A stretch of DNA of 9,906 bases from Fervidobacterium sp. UBA5837 (lineage in GTDB: Bacteria; Thermotogota; Thermotogae; Thermotogales; Fervidobacteriaceae): assembly GCA_002432805.1 (NCBI GenBank), contig DJGV01000013.1, positions 189,700-199,605 of the forward strand. The letters are read 5' to 3'. This document shows, in pieces, positions 6,310 through 9,906 of the stretch. The translations under genes and the position numbers were made by a program. Numbering within the stretch: position 1 is the first letter of the stretch; each line of letters begins with the position of its first letter. The notes under the pieces are model-generated. The model was not told the origin of the DNA. It saw only the letters and a program-made list of their open reading frames with translations, and searched no databases.

Positions 6310-7049
6310 TTGAAATAATGGCGGAATTGAGAAGTGAACACGGTTGTGATTGGGATAAGGCACAGACGCATGAGACGCTGAAACCATACTTGATAGAAGA
6401 ATCGTACAAAGTACTCAGTGCCATCGATTCTAAAGATGACGAAGAACTCAAAGAGGAACTCGGCGATGTACTGCTCCAAGTGGTATTCCATGCACAGATC
6501 GCCAAGGAACGTGGTGCGTTTACGATAAGTGACGTAGTGAAAACGCTCAACGATAAATTAGTTCGCAGGCATCCACATGTATTTGGAGATGCGGAAGGTT
6601 ATTCGTATTCAAGATGGGAAGAGATAAAGGCAAAAGAAAAGGGGAACGAAAAGAGAACGAGTATAGGCGATGTAAACAAGGCATTACCTGGTTTATCGAT
6701 GGCACGCAGGGTACAGGAAAATGCTGCAGCAGTTGGATTCGATTGGACCAAGGCCGAAGAAGTTTGGGCAAAGGTTCACGAAGAAATAGAAGAGGTTAAA
6801 AACGCCAATAATAACGAAGAGCTCCAAGAAGAGATAGGAGACCTCCTATTTGCGATAGTGAATCTGTCAAGGTTTCTAACCGTGGACCCAGAAAGGGCGA
6901 TAAGAATGGCGACCGAGAAGTTTATCTCAAGGTTTGAGCAGATGGAAAAACTCATTGAAGAAGATGGAAAAGAGATGGAAGCACTCTCACCTCAAATTTT
7001 GGATGGTTATTGGAACAAGGTAAAAGAATTGAGCAAGGAGTCGGAATAA
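6282..7049 (+). CDS. mazG: Nucleoside triphosphate pyrophosphohydrolase MazG (tandem domains)
   Basis: MazG hydrolyses (d)NTPs to the monophosphate and pyrophosphate, clearing aberrant nucleotides; in E. coli it also affects ppGpp-linked stress. The protein has 255 residues in two all-alpha MazG repeats. Repeat 1, about 5-115, has GCDWDKAQTHETLKPYLIEE at 21-40 and EELGDVLLQVVFHA at 58-71. Repeat 2, about 140-245, has HEEIEEV at 166-172 and EEIGDLLFAIVNLSRF at 183-198. Metal binding uses an EExxE...ExxD pattern. Repeat 2 keeps it (Glu167, Glu168, Glu171, Glu184, Asp187), but in repeat 1 the third glutamate is Lys43. Repeat 2 is therefore probably the active site, as reported for the E. coli enzyme. 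The start at 6282, with GGGGGA at 6267-6272, aligns with the E. coli N-terminus and lies inside gpsA. Confidence 0.95.
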   Translation: MAGKEFERLVEIMAELRSEHGCDWDKAQTHETLKPYLIEESYKVLSAIDSKDDEELKEELGDVLLQVVFHAQIAKERGAFTISDVVKTLNDKLVRRHPHVFGDAEGYSYSRWEEIKAKEKGNEKRTSIGDVNKALPGLSMARRVQENAAAVGFDWTKAEEVWAKVHEEIEEVKNANNNEELQEEIGDLLFAIVNLSRFLTVDPERAIRMATEKFISRFEQMEKLIEEDGKEMEALSPQILDGYWNKVKELSKESE

Positions 7050-7051
7050 TA

Positions 7052-7753
7052 ATGATCGTATACGGTAGGAACGTATTGAGAGAACTGCTCGTTGGTAATC
7101 AACCGATGAGGATGATATATTTTTCAAATCAACACGATAGGGAACTAGATGAATTAATAGAAGAGGTCAAAGCAAGAAAGCTTCCATTTTCTATCGCACA
7201 AAAGAGCGTATTGAGTAAACTATGCAGTGAGGAGAAAAATCAGGGTGTTGTGATAGACATCGGTGAATTCCAGTACGCCGAGGAAAACGACATTCCAGAA
7301 AATCCATTCATCGTTTTACTAGATCAAGTTCAAGACCCGCAGAATTTAGGTGCTATAGTACGAAGCGCAGTTGCAGTTGGTGCAGATGTAGTTGTCATTA
7401 CGAAAGATAACAGTGCACACGTGACTGCCGGTGCGATAAAGGCTTCAGCCGGGACAATCTTCAGAATACCTATCGTAATGACAGTCAATCTTGGTAGGTA
7501 CATAGATAGGCTTAAGGAAAAAGGTATATGGATATACGGTGCCGATATGAACGGAGAAATGTTCTGGAATGTAGATTTGAAAAGGCCAATCGGAATTGTA
7601 TTTGGCAATGAGGGAAGTGGAATTAGACCCTTAGTAAAACAAAAGTGTGATGCACTCGTATCAATACCCATGAAGCAGCCAATAGACTCACTAAACGTCT
7701 CAGTCAGTGCCGGAATCATCTTGTACGAGATTTTGAGAAGAGAGATGACATAA
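7052..7753 (+). CDS. rlmB: SpoU/TrmH-family 2'-O-ribose methyltransferase (RlmB type)
   Basis: This 233-residue SPOUT enzyme should transfer a methyl group from SAM to a ribose 2'-OH in RNA. In E. coli RlmB the target is G2251 of 23S rRNA. The N-terminal substrate domain, 1-75, begins VYGRNVLRELL and ends near KNQGVVID, the counterpart of the HQG motif. The knotted catalytic domain has motif 1 at 90-112 (LDQVQDPQNLGAIVRSA, with Asn99 and Arg104), motif 2 at 180-195 (IGIVFGNEGSGIRPLV, with Glu187) and motif 3 at 205-226 (IPMKQPIDSLNVSVSAG). Length fits the RlmB/TrmH-3 group. The ATG lies 2 bases after the mazG stop. AAGGAG at 7035-7040 is 11 bases away, a slightly long spacing. The 23S site is inferred from family; a tRNA or another rRNA site cannot be excluded. 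Confidence 0.9.
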   Translation: MIVYGRNVLRELLVGNQPMRMIYFSNQHDRELDELIEEVKARKLPFSIAQKSVLSKLCSEEKNQGVVIDIGEFQYAEENDIPENPFIVLLDQVQDPQNLGAIVRSAVAVGADVVVITKDNSAHVTAGAIKASAGTIFRIPIVMTVNLGRYIDRLKEKGIWIYGADMNGEMFWNVDLKRPIGIVFGNEGSGIRPLVKQKCDALVSIPMKQPIDSLNVSVSAGIILYEILRREMT

Positions 7754-7754
7754 G

Positions 7755-8246
7755 TTGACCATATTGTCAGGTAACTCACTCACTTTGGATGAGTATGATG
7801 TGGATGTATTCATAATGACAGATATAAACAATTATCTCTTTGATGCACCGTACACGATATACTACGACGGCGACAAAGTGAGCATCTTCAACTACAAGGC
7901 ATTGAAACACGCTACCAATAGGAAAGTGGACATAAAATTCGATGATATGATCGTCAGAGTCATGATAGGGAACGAGATAGGTATACCGGAGAATTATGTC
8001 AAGGCGATTCCTGATCTTTTCATATGTTTTGATAAGACGAGCTATCCTGCAAAATTCTTTTACAGAAAGGCACAAATGTGGGTCGGTGCACAGATATCGA
8101 AGGTGAATGTCTTCGGACACATCATATACAATGGGACTACAAATAGAATGGTTTTTACATCGGAAAACGAAAATGGAATACTATTCGAAGGCACGACGTA
8201 CGTGCTCTTGGAATCTGAAATCCACAAGAGGAGAATGGAAAAATAA
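7755..8246 (+). CDS. Unrecognised 163-residue protein between two RNA methyltransferases
   Basis: I do not recognise this protein. It has 163 residues, no signal peptide, no membrane helix and no obvious catalytic motif. Hydrophobic and aromatic residues alternate as in beta strands (about 14-20, 31-47, 56-71, 113-126 and 130-153), so a compact beta-rich cytoplasmic fold is likely. IIYNGTTNRMVF and GILFEGTTYVLLE near the C-terminus look like hairpins, followed by a short charged tail, EIHKRRMEK. The proposed start is a TTG one base after the rlmB stop. It has no good SD, so translation may depend on coupling to rlmB; the next in-frame ATG (7815) would remove 20 residues. Codon use matches the neighbours, and the THUMP methyltransferase gene begins one base after its stop. 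That packing argues the frame is real and functionally tied to its neighbours, but a role in RNA modification is only a guess. Confidence 0.75.
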   Translation: MTILSGNSLTLDEYDVDVFIMTDINNYLFDAPYTIYYDGDKVSIFNYKALKHATNRKVDIKFDDMIVRVMIGNEIGIPENYVKAIPDLFICFDKTSYPAKFFYRKAQMWVGAQISKVNVFGHIIYNGTTNRMVFTSENENGILFEGTTYVLLESEIHKRRMEK

Positions 8247-8247
8247 G

Positions 8248-9369
8248 ATGGCTGTGACTTTACATGATCAAGTAACGTTCGTTGCATTTTGCACATCAGG
8301 ATTGGAAGGTGCCGTTGCTTTTGAACTGAGAAAGTACAATTTCAAAGTTACGTACTCTTCTTCAGGAAGGATATTTTTCTTGGGAACGCTCGGAGATGTA
8401 CCATTTTTAAATATGAAGATCAAATCAGCTGATAGGATAAGTATACTCATCTCACAGTTTCAAGCAGATACGTTCGATGAACTGTTCGATAATGTAAAAA
8501 GTTCAAATATCGTAGACTTTCTTGAACCTCATGCAAAGGTAACGATAGAGAAGATGAAGATAACAAATTCAAAACTCAGTGCTACAGGTGCGGTAGCATC
8601 TGTTTTGAAAAAAGCACTTGTCGAAAGTATCGGTGGAACGGATGAAACAGGTTCAGAATATCGATTCATATTGATTATAAAGAACGATATGGTCTATCTG
8701 CTGTTGGATACAACCGGTGAGGATGGTCTAAACAAGAGAGGATATAGAACAAGGAGTGGCAGAGCACCTTTACGCGAGACGATTGCCGCATCTGTTATAA
8801 TACTATCAAAATGGAACGAGGATATAGAACTGTTCGATCCCTTCTGTGGAAGTGGCACGATACCGATAGAAGCTGCCACAATGGACTTGCCAAATTCAAA
8901 TAGGACTTTTTCCTCCGAAAAGTGGCCTATTTTGAAAGACAGATGGCAAGAATTGAAGAAGGAATACAACCAACTATGGCAAATGCGTCAAAGACAAGCG
9001 ATAATCGAACTTGCTGGTGATAAGAAGATACATGGCTACGATAGAGATTGCAATATCGTAAGAGTTGCAAAAGAAAATGCAAAGAGGGCAAGTGCTCAGA
9101 TCGACTTTTCGTGCATCGATTTTGAAGACCTTTCCGTAAATACAAAACGTTCTTACGTGATATCGAACCTTCCGTACGGTGAGCGAATGGAAGATGACAT
9201 CATAGGGCAGATCCCCATCCTAAGAGAGAAATTCCCCAACGCATGTTATTATCTTTTGCATCCTTCTGAAAAGTTCGAACAATACTTCGGAAGAGCTGAT
9301 AAGAAGGTCAGATTCCAAAATGGTGGCATCTGGACCTTTTTATACATGTACTACAAGCACGTAATGTAG
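8248..9369 (+). CDS. THUMP-domain class I RNA methyltransferase (RlmL-N/YpsC/Trm14-like)
   Basis: This 373-residue enzyme probably makes an N2-methylguanosine in rRNA or tRNA with SAM. The N-terminus, 10-50, resembles the ferredoxin-like lead-in of these proteins (FCTSGLEGAVAFELRK). A THUMP RNA-binding domain spans about 55-155. The linker motif LNKRGYRT at 161-168 and APLRETIAAS at 173-182 are hallmarks of the RlmL/YpsC group. The Rossmann-fold domain has DPFCGSGTIPIEAA at 197-210 (SAM loop), HGYDRD at 262-267 and the catalytic motif SNLPYGER at 306-313, where many members have NPPYGER. The length matches single-domain YpsC-like proteins and not the E. coli RlmKL fusion. ATG 8248 is the only ATG near the domain start; GAGGAG at 8228-8233 is 14 bases off, so the SD is poor. 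Family is secure; the substrate (23S rRNA or tRNA position 6) cannot be told from sequence. Confidence 0.9.
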   Translation: MAVTLHDQVTFVAFCTSGLEGAVAFELRKYNFKVTYSSSGRIFFLGTLGDVPFLNMKIKSADRISILISQFQADTFDELFDNVKSSNIVDFLEPHAKVTIEKMKITNSKLSATGAVASVLKKALVESIGGTDETGSEYRFILIIKNDMVYLLLDTTGEDGLNKRGYRTRSGRAPLRETIAASVIILSKWNEDIELFDPFCGSGTIPIEAATMDLPNSNRTFSSEKWPILKDRWQELKKEYNQLWQMRQRQAIIELAGDKKIHGYDRDCNIVRVAKENAKRASAQIDFSCIDFEDLSVNTKRSYVISNLPYGERMEDDIIGQIPILREKFPNACYYLLHPSEKFEQYFGRADKKVRFQNGGIWTFLYMYYKHVM

Positions 9370-9377
9370 AAAATTGC

Positions 9378-9405
9378 ACACCTAAGTTCGTCAATTGTGA
9401 GGTGT
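9378..9405 (+). promoter_or_regulatory. Possible stem-loop covering the recG Shine-Dalgarno
   Basis: ACACCT at 9378-9383 is complementary to AGGTGT at 9400-9405, giving a 6-bp stem with a 16-base loop in the recG leader. The 3' arm contains most of the SD (GAGGTG at 9399-9404), 5 bases before ATG 9410. No T-run follows, so it is not a terminator. The stem is short and could arise by chance. Confidence 0.3.
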
Positions 9406-9409
9406 TTAG

Positions 9410-9906
9410 ATGCTCTTGATAGAGGAGTTTTTGGATAATTGCTATCGGATATCTCAAGAAGTAAGTGAGCTTGGATTAAATGCATTGTTAGAGTACATAG
9501 AAGACAATTTTGAACGTATAGAAGACCCGCTTTTGCGTGATAACGAGATTTCCACGAAGCTTGGAGAGTTGAAAGATTACATTCTCGCTGCAAAGAAACT
9601 CCCGCTCGATAGAGCTCTTAAAAGGTTCCAACAAGTACGTGGAATGGTTGAAAGGTTCAAGCAAAATTACCTCACGTGTGATGTAGATTGTACATCACAG
9701 CCTAAGACACTCGATGTATCCGTGAAGTACGCAAAGGGAGTAGGGCCATCAAGAGAGAAACTATTGAGAAAACTGGGTATAGAGACAATTGGAGATTTGA
9801 TAACTTACTTCCCAAGAGATTATGAAGACAGGAGAAAGATTGTTCCGCTCCAGTTCATAGCAGAGAATGAAAAAATAACAACAAGAGGTACGATCAGAAA
9901 CGTTGA
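9410..9906 (+). CDS. recG: ATP-dependent DNA helicase RecG, N-terminal part (cut by window end)
   Basis: RecG is a superfamily 2 helicase that remodels stalled replication forks and branched DNA. Only the first 165 codons plus two bases lie in the window. Residues 1-100 form a charged helical region absent from E. coli RecG; Thermotoga maritima RecG has an additional N-terminal segment of this sort. From 105 the wedge-domain lead-in is recognisable: VKYAKGVGPSREKLLRKLGI at 105-124 (a helix-hairpin-helix-like element), DLITYFPRDYEDRR at 129-142, then the start of the OB fold at KITTRGTIRNV (155-165). The helicase motifs lie beyond the end. ATG 9410 follows a good SD. The gap to the THUMP methyltransferase gene is 40 bases, so recG may still be in the same transcript. 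Confidence 0.93.
   Translation, partial: MLLIEEFLDNCYRISQEVSELGLNALLEYIEDNFERIEDPLLRDNEISTKLGELKDYILAAKKLPLDRALKRFQQVRGMVERFKQNYLTCDVDCTSQPKTLDVSVKYAKGVGPSREKLLRKLGIETIGDLITYFPRDYEDRRKIVPLQFIAENEKITTRGTIRNV

Noticed and set aside
6614..6799. 61-codon plus-strand frame inside mazG
   Set aside because: Its Arg/Gly/Lys-rich sequence is a frame-shifted reading of the acidic MazG coding sequence.
7330..7779. 149-codon open frame on the minus strand
   Set aside because: It is antisense to the well-conserved SPOUT domain of rlmB, with Ser/Ile/Pro-rich shadow composition and no SD.
9374..9402. Promoter before recG (TTGCAC as -35)
   Set aside because: At 17 bases the -10 position reads GTGAGG, which does not resemble TATAAT.
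9378..9410. Rho-independent terminator after the THUMP methyltransferase
   Set aside because: The stem is only 6 bp with a 16-base loop and is followed by just three T residues.

Overview
The window is a dense, single-strand (+) gene array from a bacterium. It has roughly 40% GC by eye, a strong bias to AGA/AGG arginine and ATA isoleucine codons, good GGAGG-type Shine-Dalgarno (SD) sequences and several TTG/GTG starts. A TrmB with a long C-terminal extension, a RecG with an extra helical N-terminus of about 105 residues, and the general composition point to the phylum Thermotogae. Fervidobacterium or a close relative is my best guess, but this is inference from protein features and not a database match.

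Layout, left to right: a small membrane-anchored lytic transglycosylase (26-487); a bifunctional NAD(P)H-hydrate epimerase/dehydratase (492-2024); a 740-residue single-pass membrane protein with a long extracytoplasmic coiled coil and a C-terminal TPR-like end (2041-4263); trmB, a tRNA m7G46 methyltransferase with an unusual tail (4324-5283); gpsA, glycerol-3-phosphate dehydrogenase (5317-6309); mazG, a tandem-domain nucleoside triphosphate pyrophosphohydrolase (6282-7049); an RlmB-type SpoU 2'-O-ribose methyltransferase (7052-7753); an unrecognised 163-residue protein (7755-8246); a THUMP-domain class I RNA methyltransferase (8248-9369); and the 5' part of recG, cut by the window end (9410-9906). 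Intergenic gaps are 0-60 bases, and gpsA and mazG overlap. No convincing terminator or promoter separates the genes, so most or all of the window could be one long transcript.

The recognisable genes are housekeeping. Two repair or clean damaged metabolites (NAD(P)HX repair and MazG), three methylate RNA (TrmB, RlmB-like, THUMP methyltransferase), one makes the phospholipid precursor sn-glycerol-3-phosphate, two concern the envelope (transglycosylase and coiled-coil protein), and recG acts in replication-fork repair. I see no mobile element, CRISPR array, tRNA or rRNA, and no evidence of a new multi-gene system. The least explained items are the 740-residue coiled-coil membrane protein, the 163-residue orphan, and the C-terminal extension of TrmB. 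No stretch longer than 60 bases lacks a gene.
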